Assembly (NCBI GenBank): GCA_964611095.1
Contig: CAZSWJ010000003.1
Location: 26,908-90,907, forward strand
Source: CAZKJL01 sp964611095
GTDB taxonomy: Bacteria > Patescibacteriota > Gracilibacteria > Peribacterales > Peribacteraceae
Direction of reading: 5' to 3'
DNA: 64,000 nucleotides
Shown here: in pieces, positions 1 through 10,125 of the stretch
Numbering within the stretch: the first letter of the stretch is position 1
How the letters are laid out: each line of letters begins with the position of its first letter
The notes under the pieces: model-generated
Databases searched by the model: none
Seen by the model: the letters and a program-made list of their open reading frames with translations, nothing else
Told to the model about the DNA's origin: nothing
Program-made: the position numbers and the translations under genes

Positions 1-2
1 AC

Positions 3-227
3 AACGTGGGCGTCGCGTATCAAAACATTTCACGATGGAGCGATGCGGCGGCGGCGTACGAAAAATCCATCGCGCTGTTTCCCGACTTCGCCGACGCGCA
101 CAAAAACCTTGCGACGGTCTACGGCAAGATGGGGAAGATGAAGGAAGCCGTACGGGAGCTGGAGATCCTCGGGACACTGGATCCGGAGATTGCCAAAGCG
201 CTCTCCGAAGCCAAAAAGAAGCTCTAA
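3..227 (+). CDS. TPR-repeat protein, C-terminal fragment
   Basis: The frame is open from the left edge of the window and ends at TAA 225-227, so only the last 74 or so residues are visible. The visible part reads as tetratricopeptide repeats: AYEKSIALFPDFADAHKNLA is a classic TPR helix pair (A-x-Y-x-K-A, then a Pro-containing turn), followed by a partial repeat and a Lys-rich tail. TPR arrays mediate protein-protein contact; the partner and any N-terminal domain are outside the window. Family assignment is good, specific function unknown. Confidence 0.75.
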   Translation, partial: NVGVAYQNISRWSDAAAAYEKSIALFPDFADAHKNLATVYGKMGKMKEAVRELEILGTLDPEIAKALSEAKKKL

Positions 228-285
228 TCGCCGTACCAGAAAAACGCCCCGCAAGCAGGACGTCTTTCCTCAAAAAGGATGGCGA

Positions 286-363
286 CTATTTCCTTTTCTT
301 TTTCGTCGCCTTCTTCTTCTTGGTCTTCGCCTTCGACTTCTTTGCTTTCTTGGCCTTAGCCAT
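286..363 (-). CDS. 25-residue lysine-rich basic peptide (candidate)
   Basis: An ATG-to-TAG frame encodes 25 residues, more than half lysine, in the pattern MAKAKKAKKSKAKTKKKK followed by ATKKKRK. The composition resembles the tails of histone-H1-like or nucleoid proteins and could bind nucleic acid. No Shine-Dalgarno site lies at a normal distance (an AGGAG-like stretch is about 25 nt upstream). It sits alone between the end of the TrpEG gene and the TPR gene. It is short enough to be chance, but the codon pattern is strongly Lys-biased and the frame is closed at both ends. Function unknown. Confidence 0.4.
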   Translation of the reverse strand: MAKAKKAKKSKAKTKKKKATKKKRK

Positions 364-400
364 GAAGGGAATTGGAAGAAAATAAAACTCCTTCTATTGT

Positions 401-437
401 ATGCGGAGATCTCCGAATGAAAAGAAGATCTCCGCAT
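401..437. terminator. Perfect 12-bp inverted repeat downstream of trpEG
   Basis: Arms 401-412 (atgcggagatct) and 426-437 are exact reverse complements around a 13-nt loop. It lies just past the stop of the minus-strand TrpEG gene. There is no clear T-tract on either side, so it may be a transcript-end stabilising hairpin rather than a canonical intrinsic terminator. Confidence 0.45.
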
Positions 438-456
438 GTTCAAGCGCATGTGCACG

Positions 457-2406
457 TCACGAAATTTTTTCTGAATGCGGAATTTCGGCTTCGGCTAAAC
501 GAATAAGAGCATCGCGAAGAATTTTCAATCCGTCTTGCGACAGAACTGATTCTGGGTGGAATTGCACACTCGCAAATTTCTCTCCTCGCATCGCGAACAC
601 GTCGCGCGTGTTTTCGTCGGAAGAAATTTCCACTCCGTCGACATGGTGCGACTCCGCGGCGAACGTGTTGTAGAACCCGGCGTTCGTCTTCGTTCCGAAG
701 TAGTCGATCGGCTTCTGAATGCCTTGGAGAGGAGCGTCCATTTTCCGCACCCGTAAGCCAAGATCTCGTGCCATGATCTGATGCCCGAGACACACGCCGA
801 ACATCGGTTTTTTCTTCGTGCGAAGATCTCTGACAATGTCCGAAAGCGCGCGCATTTTCGGATTTTTTTCGTCGTTCGGATCTCCGGGACCCGGACCAAT
901 GATGACGATGTCCGAATCATCCGATGCGGAATCGAATTCGGAAAACGGAACGACATTCGCGTTCGCACCCATGCGAACGATCATGTGTTGAAGTGTCCGG
1001 CAAAAATCATCACCGTTGTCGATGACGGTGATTTTTTTATTCATCAGCTCCGGGACGGCGAGCATTTCGGCGTGCTGATCATGGAGTGCGAACGACGAGA
1101 GCGTATCGTTGCGTCGCTCCAGCGCTTCGTTGATTTCCGCATCGAACTGCGGCATTGCGGGTACGGACACGGAAGATCGTTTATTCGTCTCCGTGAAGGC
1201 TCCCAAAATACCGCGTTTTTTGGCTTGCTCTTCACGTGCTTCCGAGTCCGGATCGGATTCGGAAACGATGGTGGATCCTGAGCGCACCGTCACGGCACCG
1301 TCACTTGTGACTTCGGCCATGCGGATGGCGATTGCGCTATCGAGCTTCTCGCGCCCGGCGTAATCGCGACCCAGCATCATGAGCGCTCCACCGTAATAAC
1401 CGCGTGATTCCGGTTCGTACTTTCGAATAACGCGACACGCGTTCCCGAGCGGTCCGCCGACGACCGTGGGTGCGAACATCGACATGCGGAACAAATCGAT
1501 GGCGCGACTGCGCGAATGTCCGATGAGTTCGTACTCCGTGTGAATGAGCCGGAGCATTTCTTTGAGAAGCGGTCCGACGACGACTCCGCCTTCGTCGCAC
1601 ATGTCGGACATCATCTTCAGTTCTTCATCGAGCACGCGACACAGCTCCATCGTTTCTTTTTTGTCGCCGAGGAACTTCATGAGGTCGGTCCGGAACTGCT
1701 TCAGGAGCGTGCGTCCTTCCTTGCGGAACGTGCCGCTGATGGGGTTCATGGTCACGTGGCCGTTGCTGACGGTCAGGTGCCGCTCGGGCGAAGCGCCGAC
1801 CAAGTAGCGCTCTCCGTCGTAATACAGGAAATGCATGTACGAACCGAATTCCGTTTCCAGCAGTTTTCGGAAAACGGAGAGAGCTTTGGCGCGTGACATG
1901 TCGTCGATGGCGAACCGTGCCGCATTGGCGACAACGAAGTTCGATCCTTCGCCGCGTCCGATTTCGTCACGCTGCACGCGCCGTACGATGTCGGCATATT
2001 CCGCCGGTGAAAACGTGTGAGCCATCGGCGACGTTCGGATTTCTTCGGCAGGGAAAAGATCGAGTGCGACTTGCCTGGAAATCATGGAGCGTGTGTCCAC
2101 CGAAAGGGTGGAGATACGCTCGCCTGCGGAGCGCGCAGAGAAGCCACGTTCGCGGATTTGATTGAAAGGAATGGCGCTGACGGTATCGATGATTTCACCA
2201 TCGGCTTTGCTCTGTGTTTCCGGAATGTCGGCGAGTAAATCATGAAATGACGATTGCCCGTGAAAAATATGAACGCGTCGACCGAGTTCGGAATGTTTTT
2301 GCCCGCGCGCTATGGCAAACGGTTCGGTGCCGTCGAACAAATGTTCGAGGCTGTCTTTTTGCTGTGATGAAAGTTGGGGAGTCATGATGGAAAAAAGGAA
2401 ATACAA
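457..2406 (-). CDS. trpEG: Anthranilate synthase, TrpE-TrpG fusion (PhzE-like architecture)
   Basis: A 649-residue fusion. Residues about 120-410 are a chorismate-binding TrpE-type domain (NPISGTFRKEG, then MFAPTVVGGPLGNACRVI and the RGYYGGALMMLGRD stretch). Residues about 455-640 are a class I glutamine amidotransferase with the nucleophile in FGVCLGHQ and the His-Glu pair in QFHPES. It would convert chorismate plus glutamine to anthranilate. The same architecture is used by PhzE (ADIC synthase), but the upstream Trp-codon leader peptide argues for tryptophan synthesis. I chose the TTG start at 2404-2406 because GGAGG (2416-2420) lies 9 nt upstream; an ATG 7 codons downstream (MTPQLSS) lacks a Shine-Dalgarno site. 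No other trp gene is in the window. Confidence 0.85.
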   Translation of the reverse strand: MYFLFSIMTPQLSSQQKDSLEHLFDGTEPFAIARGQKHSELGRRVHIFHGQSSFHDLLADIPETQSKADGEIIDTVSAIPFNQIRERGFSARSAGERISTLSVDTRSMISRQVALDLFPAEEIRTSPMAHTFSPAEYADIVRRVQRDEIGRGEGSNFVVANAARFAIDDMSRAKALSVFRKLLETEFGSYMHFLYYDGERYLVGASPERHLTVSNGHVTMNPISGTFRKEGRTLLKQFRTDLMKFLGDKKETMELCRVLDEELKMMSDMCDEGGVVVGPLLKEMLRLIHTEYELIGHSRSRAIDLFRMSMFAPTVVGGPLGNACRVIRKYEPESRGYYGGALMMLGRDYAGREKLDSAIAIRMAEVTSDGAVTVRSGSTIVSESDPDSEAREEQAKKRGILGAFTETNKRSSVSVPAMPQFDAEINEALERRNDTLSSFALHDQHAEMLAVPELMNKKITVIDNGDDFCRTLQHMIVRMGANANVVPFSEFDSASDDSDIVIIGPGPGDPNDEKNPKMRALSDIVRDLRTKKKPMFGVCLGHQIMARDLGLRVRKMDAPLQGIQKPIDYFGTKTNAGFYNTFAAESHHVDGVEISSDENTRDVFAMRGEKFASVQFHPESVLSQDGLKILRDALIRLAEAEIPHSEKIS

Positions 2407-2437
2407 ATAAAAACGCCTCCGCTGATCTGCTGAGGAC
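2404..2437 (-). terminator. Trp attenuator hairpin overlapping the trpEG ribosome-binding site
   Basis: On the minus strand CCTC-A-GC (2429-2435) pairs with GC-G-GAGG (2416-2422) around an AGATCA loop, extended by ACG/CGT, and is followed directly by TTTTTATTTG (2404-2413). This is an intrinsic-terminator shape. The 3' arm contains the GGAGG Shine-Dalgarno of trpEG and the T-tract runs into its TTG start, so the hairpin could both stop transcription and hide the ribosome site. The 5' arm (TCAGCAG, 2427-2433) can pair instead with CTGCTGG in the end of the leader peptide gene (2474-2480). Confidence 0.7.
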
Positions 2438-2467
2438 GTAAGGGTTGGTTGAGTGAGATGTGTAGGC

Positions 2468-2530
2468 TTAACGCCAGCAGGACAGCGATGAAGAGCGCTG
2501 CTGCCACCAGGTCTGCCTGCGGAGAGTCAT
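2468..2530 (-). CDS. trpL: Trp leader peptide (trpL-type)
   Basis: A 20-codon ATG-to-TAA frame whose product contains a tandem Trp pair at residues 8-9 and a third Trp at residue 19 (RRQTWWQQR at the start, SCWR at the end). It precedes the TrpEG gene by 61 bp and is followed by mutually exclusive pairings: CAGCAG (2498-2503) with CTGCTG, CTGCTGG (2474-2480) with TCAGCAG (2427-2433), and the terminator stem. This is the 1:2, 2:3, 3:4 arrangement of ribosome-mediated trp attenuation: stalling at WW would free segment 2 to act as antiterminator. There is almost no 5' leader, so translation probably starts leaderless or nearly so. Confidence 0.75.
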   Translation of the reverse strand: MTLRRQTWWQQRSSSLSCWR

Positions 2531-2545
2531 GGATGACACGAGGCC

Positions 2546-2574
2546 AGGATACGAGGCTCAAAGAGCAAGATCAA
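2546..2574 (-). promoter_or_regulatory. trp operon promoter
   Basis: On the minus strand -35 TTGATC (2569-2574), a 17-nt spacer and -10 TATCCT (2546-2551) lie 15 nt before the leader-peptide ATG (2530), predicting a transcript starting near 2539. Confidence 0.55.
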
Positions 2575-2652
2575 GCGAATGACGGACGTTTTTTGATGAC
2601 CCGAACGAATGTCGCCCATGCTCCGTCTTTTTTTGTTATGGTGACGGCGTTT

Positions 2653-3333
2653 ATGCACGCCGACTCCGACATGCTGCAAGACCAGGTTCCGGGAAAGGCC
2701 GGCGGCTGGGACGACGTATGGAAAAAGCAACGTCGCAACAATGCCTACGTCCGCCTCGGGAGACGATTGTACAATGCCCTGTTTTTCCGCACTCTGAAGC
2801 CGTTCTTGGGATCCGATGTTCGCTTCGTGGAACTGGGATGCGGCACGGCGAGTCTGGGCAGAGAAATCGCGAAGAGGACAAAGCATTACGTCGGCATCGA
2901 TGCTTCCGCAGGCGCGATCACGGAAGCGCGACTCAGGGCGGCCGGAACAAACATGACGTTCATCGAAGCCGACATTTACGATGCCGACGAGCGGCTCCCG
3001 CTCGAGCAAGCCGATGTCGTGTGGTCGCAGGGACTCGTGGAACATTTTCGCGATCCGGCACACGTCATCCGCAGACACCTGCAATTTTGCGCGCCCGGTG
3101 GAACGGTGATCTTTTCGGTGCCGTCCCGCATCTCATACTTCCACGCATGGTATCTGCTCACCAGGCTCCCGGGCATGAAACGGTTCTGGCCGTGGACCGA
3201 GCAAGGTTTCTACGGACCGAAAGAACTGCTCGCGTTCGTGGAATCGATCCATGATATTCCGATGAAATCGTACGAGGCTCGGATGCTCAGTCCTTGGTTC
3301 GCCGGCATTTCGCTTGTGACCATTCGACGCTGA
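2653..3333 (+). CDS. Class I SAM-dependent methyltransferase
   Basis: 226 residues from the ATG at 2653; the frame is open further upstream but that part overlaps the trp leader region, so it is not counted. Motif I VELGCGTASLG binds S-adenosylmethionine, followed by the acidic GID of motif II, ADIYDADE, and a WSQGLVEHF stretch in the motif IV area, typical of Methyltransf_11/25 proteins. C-terminal half is YFHAWYLLTRLPG and similar. The substrate cannot be read from sequence. It is divergent from trpEG and has no metabolic link visible. Confidence 0.7.
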   Translation: MHADSDMLQDQVPGKAGGWDDVWKKQRRNNAYVRLGRRLYNALFFRTLKPFLGSDVRFVELGCGTASLGREIAKRTKHYVGIDASAGAITEARLRAAGTNMTFIEADIYDADERLPLEQADVVWSQGLVEHFRDPAHVIRRHLQFCAPGGTVIFSVPSRISYFHAWYLLTRLPGMKRFWPWTEQGFYGPKELLAFVESIHDIPMKSYEARMLSPWFAGISLVTIRR

Positions 3334-3338
3334 AGCGG

Positions 3339-3344
3339 TACCAT
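3339..3344 (+). promoter_or_regulatory. Leaderless-type -10 box of the TMEM175-like gene
   Basis: TACCAT lies exactly 6 nt before the ATG at 3351, the spacing expected if transcription starts on the start codon. Confidence 0.4.
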
Positions 3345-3350
3345 AAAGGC

Positions 3351-4001
3351 ATGGCCGTCTCCCACAACCCCGACGAACGCACCGCTCTCACTCCCAAGCG
3401 CATCGAAGCGCTCCACGACGGCGTCTTCGCCATCGTCATGACGCTCTTGGTGCTCGAGATGCACATTCCCGACGTGACGACGCACGCCGACTTGAATGCG
3501 GCACTGTGGCACCAAGTTCCTCTTTTCCTGACGTACGTCGTGACATTCATCAACCTGGGCATTTACTGGGTGGGACAACAGATTCAGTTTCACTACATCG
3601 ACCGAAGCGACCGCGTCTTTTCGTGGATTCACATTTTCTTCCTGATGATGGTGTCCCTGCTCCCCTTCACGAGTGCGCTGCTCGGCCGTTATCCGAACGA
3701 TCAGATGGCGGCGATCATCTACGGCATCAACCTCATCGTCATCGGCGTGATTTCCTGCTGGAGCTGGACGTACGCCACGTTCCACCATCGCTTGAGCGTG
3801 CACACCGTCACGGACAAACTGCGTCACAAAGTGCAGCTGCGAATCCTCGTGGCACCCGTCGCGGCGCTCGTCGCCATCGGACTCTCCTTCTATTCGATGA
3901 ACCTGAGCCTGCTCTGCTACCTCATCATTCTCCCGTACTACATCATCCCCGGTCGCATCGACAGCGTGTGGCGACAGGCCGCCGTACCGCACGAACATTA
4001 A
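3351..4001 (+). CDS. TMEM175/DUF1211-family membrane protein (putative K+ channel)
   Basis: 216 residues with the family signature near the N-terminus of helix 1, here RIEALHDGVFAIVMTLLVLE (canonical form R-x-x-x-FSDGVFAI). About six membrane helices follow, matching the single-repeat bacterial TMEM175 proteins that assemble as tetrameric potassium-selective channels. The start is chosen for the -10 box 6 nt upstream and because the ATG precedes the signature at normal distance. Its TAA stop overlaps the stop codon of the convergent gene (TTAA, 3998-4001). Channel activity is inferred from family; the FS pair of the filter-side motif is LH here. Confidence 0.75.
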   Translation: MAVSHNPDERTALTPKRIEALHDGVFAIVMTLLVLEMHIPDVTTHADLNAALWHQVPLFLTYVVTFINLGIYWVGQQIQFHYIDRSDRVFSWIHIFFLMMVSLLPFTSALLGRYPNDQMAAIIYGINLIVIGVISCWSWTYATFHHRLSVHTVTDKLRHKVQLRILVAPVAALVAIGLSFYSMNLSLLCYLIILPYYIIPGRIDSVWRQAAVPHEH

Positions 4002-5062
4002 GCGGCATCCGCCGGAGGAAGGACGAGGAAGCTCACGAGCGTTCCCACGATGCCCGTCATCACGATGAGTCCGGCCCACAGGTGCACCGTCCACCACATG
4101 CCGCTTTGAACGTGAATCGTGAGGAAGTATCCCGTGAAGAGCACCGCCGGAATGAGGAAGCTCGCGATGCGGACTTCTTTGCGATGACGCTCAAGCGGAT
4201 GCATGCGCTGCGCCAAGGCATCGGCGACGATGCCCGCGACGAACGCGGCGGGAAGCAGGGACAGACCGTCACGCATCACCCCCATGGCGTACATCGTCGT
4301 AAGGAAGACGAACGTGAGTCCGCCCGTAGCGAGCCTTCCGCGACGAAGTACGAGGAGGACAGCACCCATGAGAATGGCAGTGGAGAGGAGCGCTCCGCTG
4401 ATGCTGATATTTTGCGACATGTCGGCGATGACGGGATCATCCCAACCGGCTCCACCCGCGCGCATACTGACGAAGTGCGAGAACTGCGTCATGAACCAGA
4501 TGAGCGCGATGGTGAAGGACAGCGACAGAAGCATCGACAGCTGTTTGCGAAAACTCGGCACTCCGAGCGGCGGGATCGCAAGGAACCACACGCGAAGTCC
4601 GCTCGTGACCATAAGGAAGAGCGCCGTTGCGAGGACCAAATGCGTGGGGCTGAGAAGCGCTTCGATATCGGCCTCCACGCCGAAGATCTGGTGCCAGGTC
4701 ATATCGCCGATGCCTCCGAGTGCAAAGAGTGCGACGCCGAGCAGTGCCGGGGCGTATCCGTGCGGAATGGCGGACGAGAACGAGGAACCCATGATTTTTT
4801 TGCGACGAAGCACGATGCCGAGCAACGTGAGCGCCGTGAGCGCATAACCGGAATAAAACACGGCGTGCCACGGTGTGAAAAACGTCTCGAGTTCCGGGAT
4901 GTGATTGTGTGCCCAACCGTCCATGAAAAGCCCCGTCATAAAGACAAGAAGCGCCGCAGACAGAAGCCATTCTTCGCGTTCCGTCGGAAGCCGCGCCGCG
5001 GCATCATCGGCTTTCTCCCGATGTTGATGATGAAGCGAGCGAAGTTTGAGTGAAAACGACAT
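3998..5062 (-). CDS. Conserved polytopic membrane protein, function unknown
   Basis: 354 residues with roughly nine hydrophobic segments. The N-terminal half carries a conserved-looking motif DGWAHNHIPELETFFTPWHAVFYSG, and further His/Trp residues (GDMTWHQIFGV, SPTHLVLA) recur at helix ends, which could mark metal or haem ligands. I recognise this as a family seen as hypothetical integral membrane proteins but cannot name a function. TATGAT (5071-5076) lies 8 nt before the ATG. The first 30 residues are basic and cytosolic in character. Confidence 0.6.
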   Translation of the reverse strand: MSFSLKLRSLHHQHREKADDAAARLPTEREEWLLSAALLVFMTGLFMDGWAHNHIPELETFFTPWHAVFYSGYALTALTLLGIVLRRKKIMGSSFSSAIPHGYAPALLGVALFALGGIGDMTWHQIFGVEADIEALLSPTHLVLATALFLMVTSGLRVWFLAIPPLGVPSFRKQLSMLLSLSFTIALIWFMTQFSHFVSMRAGGAGWDDPVIADMSQNISISGALLSTAILMGAVLLVLRRGRLATGGLTFVFLTTMYAMGVMRDGLSLLPAAFVAGIVADALAQRMHPLERHRKEVRIASFLIPAVLFTGYFLTIHVQSGMWWTVHLWAGLIVMTGIVGTLVSFLVLPPADAA

Positions 5063-5261
5063 GTGAAAGAATCATACTCAGCACACTTCGATTGAACAGA
5101 AAGAATTGTGTACAAGTCGAGGTTTTGCCTGGTGAGTGATCAAATTTTTTAGAATACAAAAAACCTATTTTGCAAGAGCTGAGCCCGACCCCTGGCTTGC
5201 CTGTGCTCTGAGTGAGCGTCCATGATAGCTCGCGATTTTCAGCCTCCTTTCCCCTTTCCGT

Positions 5262-7331
<2,070 letters not shown>

Positions 7332-7334
7332 AAA

Positions 7335-7400
7335 GCGGCTGGCGGGTAGCGAGTAGAGAGCATGTGCTTTTCTATCCGCTACCCGCTACTCGCTCACCGC
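7335..7400. repeat. Heptamer hairpin repeat, copy 1 (hppA-mscS intergenic)
   Basis: Left arm 7335-7356 is built of 7-nt units GCGGCTG, GCGGGTA, GCGAGTA; right arm 7372-7400 is the reverse complement of GCGGTGA, GCGAGTA, GCGGGTA, GCGGATA. The arms fold into an imperfect stem of about 22 bp over a 15-nt loop. It may end the hppA transcript. Five relatives occur in the window. Confidence 0.75.
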
Positions 7401-7444
7401 CATCAAGAACACAACGGATTCTGTGCCTGAACGGTTTCTTTCGT

Positions 7445-7450
7445 TATAAT
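7445..7450 (+). promoter_or_regulatory. Leaderless-type -10 box of mscS
   Basis: A perfect TATAAT ends 6 nt before the ATG at 7457. This decides the start codon and predicts a transcript beginning at the A of ATG. Confidence 0.6.
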
Positions 7451-7456
7451 CCCATC

Positions 7457-8854
7457 ATGCGACGCACCGTTTCCGTCGGCCTTTTTCTGTCTTTGGCACT
7501 CGCCTTGTATCCGAGCGCGCTGCTGGCACAGCAAGCTCCAAACTACGACGAAGCCACGCTCACATCGCTCTACACCGCGTTCTTGAAGAAGAATTCCTCC
7601 GACACGTACCTGGAAAAACGCATCGCCGACGAGCGCGCCCGCATCCGCACCATCGCCGACAAAGAAGTGAAAGCACTCGTGGACCAGAGCGACAAAGACG
7701 ATCAGGCGCTCGACGCCGTTGCGCTGCCCAAAGCGCTGGATCGTCAGCGCGCCATCGTCCAGCAACTGGAAGAGCAGCGCCGCAACCGCGCCGTGGACGT
7801 GGACCTGCTGTCCGAAGAGGAAAAGAAGTTTTACCTCTCTGATGCCGCCGACACCGAAGCGGACGTCTTGCGCCTCACCAAGACGCACGGCGAACTCCTG
7901 GCCAAGAAAGCGATCTTGGAGGAGCGCATCGCCGCACTCGATGCGGGACTCGCGCTCCAAAACGACCGCCTCAGCAAACTGAATCGCGAACAGTGGATCG
8001 ATCAGTTCTCGTCGCTCTTCGGCTTCGGCAGCTACGTGCTCATCATTCTCGGCGCCATCCTGCTGGATCGCTTGATCCGAAGGCGTATCGCCAAACGACT
8101 CCAGGCCAAAGGCGGTCGTTACATCATTTCCAAAATCGTCACCGCGATCATTTACGTGACGACCGCGCTGTGGATTTTCAGCAAACTGATCTCCGATCAT
8201 CCGGGTGCGCTGGCTTCCCTCGCCATCGTGGGTGCCGGTATCGCCGTCGCGCTCCAGGACGTGGTGAAGGACATCATGGGCTGGATCATCATCTGGCAGC
8301 GCAGGCTCTTCACGCTCGGCGACCGCGCATCCATCGGCAAGTACACGGGCGACATCATCGATATCGGCCCCTTACGGACCACGATGCTCGAAGTGAGCAC
8401 CGACGGTGCGTTCAACGCGCACGAGCGCACGGGCAAGACGCTCTACGTTCCGAACTCGATGGTGCTCCGCGAATCGATCTTGAACTACAACACGACATCG
8501 GACTTCATGAGCGTGGAAATGCAGGTCACCGTGACGTACGGCAGCGACTGGAAGAAGGCCGAAGCCATCATCCATGAAGCGCTCGTCACGGAAACGGGAT
8601 CCTTCGTGGAGCAAGCGCAGGCACAGCAACGCAGGCGCACGGCGCTCTTCTACACCATGTGGGAAGTGGGCGAACCCGAAGTGCACACGGATATCGCCAG
8701 CAGCGGCGTGCTCTTCACGCTCAAGTTCACGGTTCCCATCGGCAGGCGCCGCATCGTCATCACCAAACTCTCCAAAATGATCCTCGACCAGTTCAAAGCA
8801 GCGGGCATCGAGCTCGCGTACAACACGGTGCAGGTGGTGGGTGGACTTCGGTAG
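7457..8854 (+). CDS. MscS-family mechanosensitive channel
   Basis: 465 residues. Residues 1-24 form a cleavable signal peptide ending near ALLAQQA; residues 30-185 are a charged, mostly helical extracytoplasmic domain (coiled-coil-like, many Glu/Lys/Arg); three or so helices follow at about 195-285, then the MscS beta domain (VVKDIMGWIIIWQRRLFTLGDRASIG, with GDIIDIGPLRTTMLE and YVPNSMVL) and the C-terminal cage domain. The MscS beta-domain motifs F/L-x-x-GD and PN are clear. Likely an osmotic safety valve. The start is fixed by the TATAAT box 6 nt upstream. Confidence 0.85.
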   Translation: MRRTVSVGLFLSLALALYPSALLAQQAPNYDEATLTSLYTAFLKKNSSDTYLEKRIADERARIRTIADKEVKALVDQSDKDDQALDAVALPKALDRQRAIVQQLEEQRRNRAVDVDLLSEEEKKFYLSDAADTEADVLRLTKTHGELLAKKAILEERIAALDAGLALQNDRLSKLNREQWIDQFSSLFGFGSYVLIILGAILLDRLIRRRIAKRLQAKGGRYIISKIVTAIIYVTTALWIFSKLISDHPGALASLAIVGAGIAVALQDVVKDIMGWIIIWQRRLFTLGDRASIGKYTGDIIDIGPLRTTMLEVSTDGAFNAHERTGKTLYVPNSMVLRESILNYNTTSDFMSVEMQVTVTYGSDWKKAEAIIHEALVTETGSFVEQAQAQQRRRTALFYTMWEVGEPEVHTDIASSGVLFTLKFTVPIGRRRIVITKLSKMILDQFKAAGIELAYNTVQVVGGLR

Positions 8855-9049
8855 GGAACCAAGGATATTCAGTACTCCGTGCCACGCGTAAAAAGAACGG
8901 CTTTTTTGGCTTTCGGCGGAGGAAAAGATGGTCCGATCAAAAATCGCGGCGAGCGACCGCATACCAAAAAAAATCGGCGAATTTACGATGCCTGCAGTGC
9001 GCATCGTCGTGATGCGTACGCTCATTGTCTTCACAGCAGGAGAACGATC

Positions 9050-9523
9050 ATGTTTGGTTTCCTCCGTCGGAAGAAGCCCGAAGAGAAGATTCGCGAACTG
9101 GACCTGGGCTTTGCCCTGTCCAAGCTCACGGATCCGAATGGCACGCTGTGCTGGTCCCGGGAACGCGCGGAAATGGCGATCGAGGAGTACAGGGCTTTCC
9201 TGACTCGCAACGTCCCATCGAATCGCGGTCCTCAGCGGCTCACCCGCGATGCGGATGAGGTGTGGCACATCCACATTCTCAATACCGCTCGGTACCGGCA
9301 CGACTGCTACGACATCTTCGGCTACTTCCTGGACCACGTTCCCGGTTCGTCCGATCGCAAGCTCGCTACATGCGAGTCACCCGCCTCACGCGATCTCGCC
9401 ACATGCGGCGAGTCGCCGGCAGCGATCACGGCGACGTGCGAATCTCCGGTCCCCGTTCTGTCGACGTGTGAATCACCCTACCCTCCGTTGCCGCTCGACC
9501 TCATGGCCGCGCGGGGCTGGTAG
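9050..9523 (+). CDS. GRDP-like protein with C-terminal TCESP repeats
   Basis: 157 residues. The middle carries DEVWHIHILNTARYRHDCYDIFG, which matches the conserved W-H-x-H-I-L-(D/N)-T-x-x-Y-x-x-DC motif of glycine-rich-domain-containing (DUF1399-like) proteins; function of that family is poorly known. The last 50 residues hold four short Cys repeats (ATCESPA, ATCGESPA, ATCESPV, STCESPY) separated by 8-14 residues, ending in a Pro-rich tail. Unlike most genes here it has a good Shine-Dalgarno (AGGAG, 8 nt before ATG). A strong GC hairpin follows. Confidence 0.6.
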   Translation: MFGFLRRKKPEEKIRELDLGFALSKLTDPNGTLCWSRERAEMAIEEYRAFLTRNVPSNRGPQRLTRDADEVWHIHILNTARYRHDCYDIFGYFLDHVPGSSDRKLATCESPASRDLATCGESPAAITATCESPVPVLSTCESPYPPLPLDLMAARGW

Positions 9524-9557
9524 GCCACTTCCCGTCACTGAACGTCTGTGTCGATTC

Positions 9558-9596
9558 GGCCCCCCTCGTCTATCATGGCGAGGGGGGCCACACTTT
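9558..9596 (+). terminator. GC-rich hairpin after the GRDP-like gene
   Basis: GGCCCCCCTCG (9558-9568) and its exact complement (9579-9589) enclose a 10-nt loop, followed by ACACTTT. Position between two genes fits a transcription terminator with a weak T-tract. Confidence 0.55.
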
Positions 9597-9606
9597 CTCA
9601 CGTTCC

Positions 9607-10125
9607 ATGCGCATACGAACTGCCCGTTGCATCCTGCGGCCCGTCCGACTCGCTGATGCAGATATTCTGCATTCTGCGATGCTCCATTCGAATTTTTCGA
9701 AAGGCCTGCGACGGAAAAGGGCTTTGACGACGGTCGATGCGATTCGCAGGCATACGAAGAAACATGCACGAAAAGATTCCTACTTTTGCAGCATTGTTCT
9801 GGCAAAAAGCAAAAGATGCATCGGGCGCATCGGCATAAGCAAGCGACGCGGCGACTCATGGCACCTCGCATATTGGTTGCACCCCGATGAGCAACAACGC
9901 GGATATATGCGCGAATGCATCGATGGGTATCTGCGACGAATTTTCAGAACGACGGACATCGAAGCCATTTTTGCCGACTGTCATGTCTGGAATGCAGCCA
10001 GTCGACGCTTGCTCGAAAGGCACATGAAGAAAATACGCACCACAAAGACTCACCTCTATTTTAAGTCCGAAAGAACGACGACTCTCAGGTCGGCAGCTCG
10101 GCTGTCCGTTGACTCGGCTCAATGA
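9607..10125 (+). CDS. GNAT-family acetyltransferase (RimJ/RimL-like)
   Basis: 172 residues beginning RTARCILRPVRLADAD, the usual RimJ/RimL opening (R-L-x-L-R-P). Acetyl-CoA binding motif A is seen around WLHPDEQQRGYMRECIDGYLRRIF, and NAASRRLLERHMKK is the family's C-terminal Asn-x-x-S-x-x-x-x-E motif. It likely acetylates an amino group of a protein or small molecule; substrate unknown. Its last 41 nt overlap the end of the convergent polX gene. The codon usage is more AT-rich than its neighbours, with many Arg/Lys residues. Confidence 0.7.
   Translation: MRIRTARCILRPVRLADADILHSAMLHSNFSKGLRRKRALTTVDAIRRHTKKHARKDSYFCSIVLAKSKRCIGRIGISKRRGDSWHLAYWLHPDEQQRGYMRECIDGYLRRIFRTTDIEAIFADCHVWNAASRRLLERHMKKIRTTKTHLYFKSERTTTLRSAARLSVDSAQ

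Noticed and set aside
457..2406. Phenazine-type PhzE (ADIC synthase) instead of anthranilate synthase
   Set aside because: Architecture fits both, but the Trp-codon leader and attenuator upstream and the absence of phz genes favour TrpEG.
3506..5053. A 515-codon plus-strand frame across two membrane-protein genes
   Set aside because: Arg/His/Glu-rich with no domain; it is antisense to the 354-residue membrane protein and overlaps the TMEM175-like gene out of frame.
5110..5160. TTGCCT/TAGAAT promoter for hppA
   Set aside because: The hexamers are 19 bp apart and more than 100 bp from the ATG; too weak to list as a feature.
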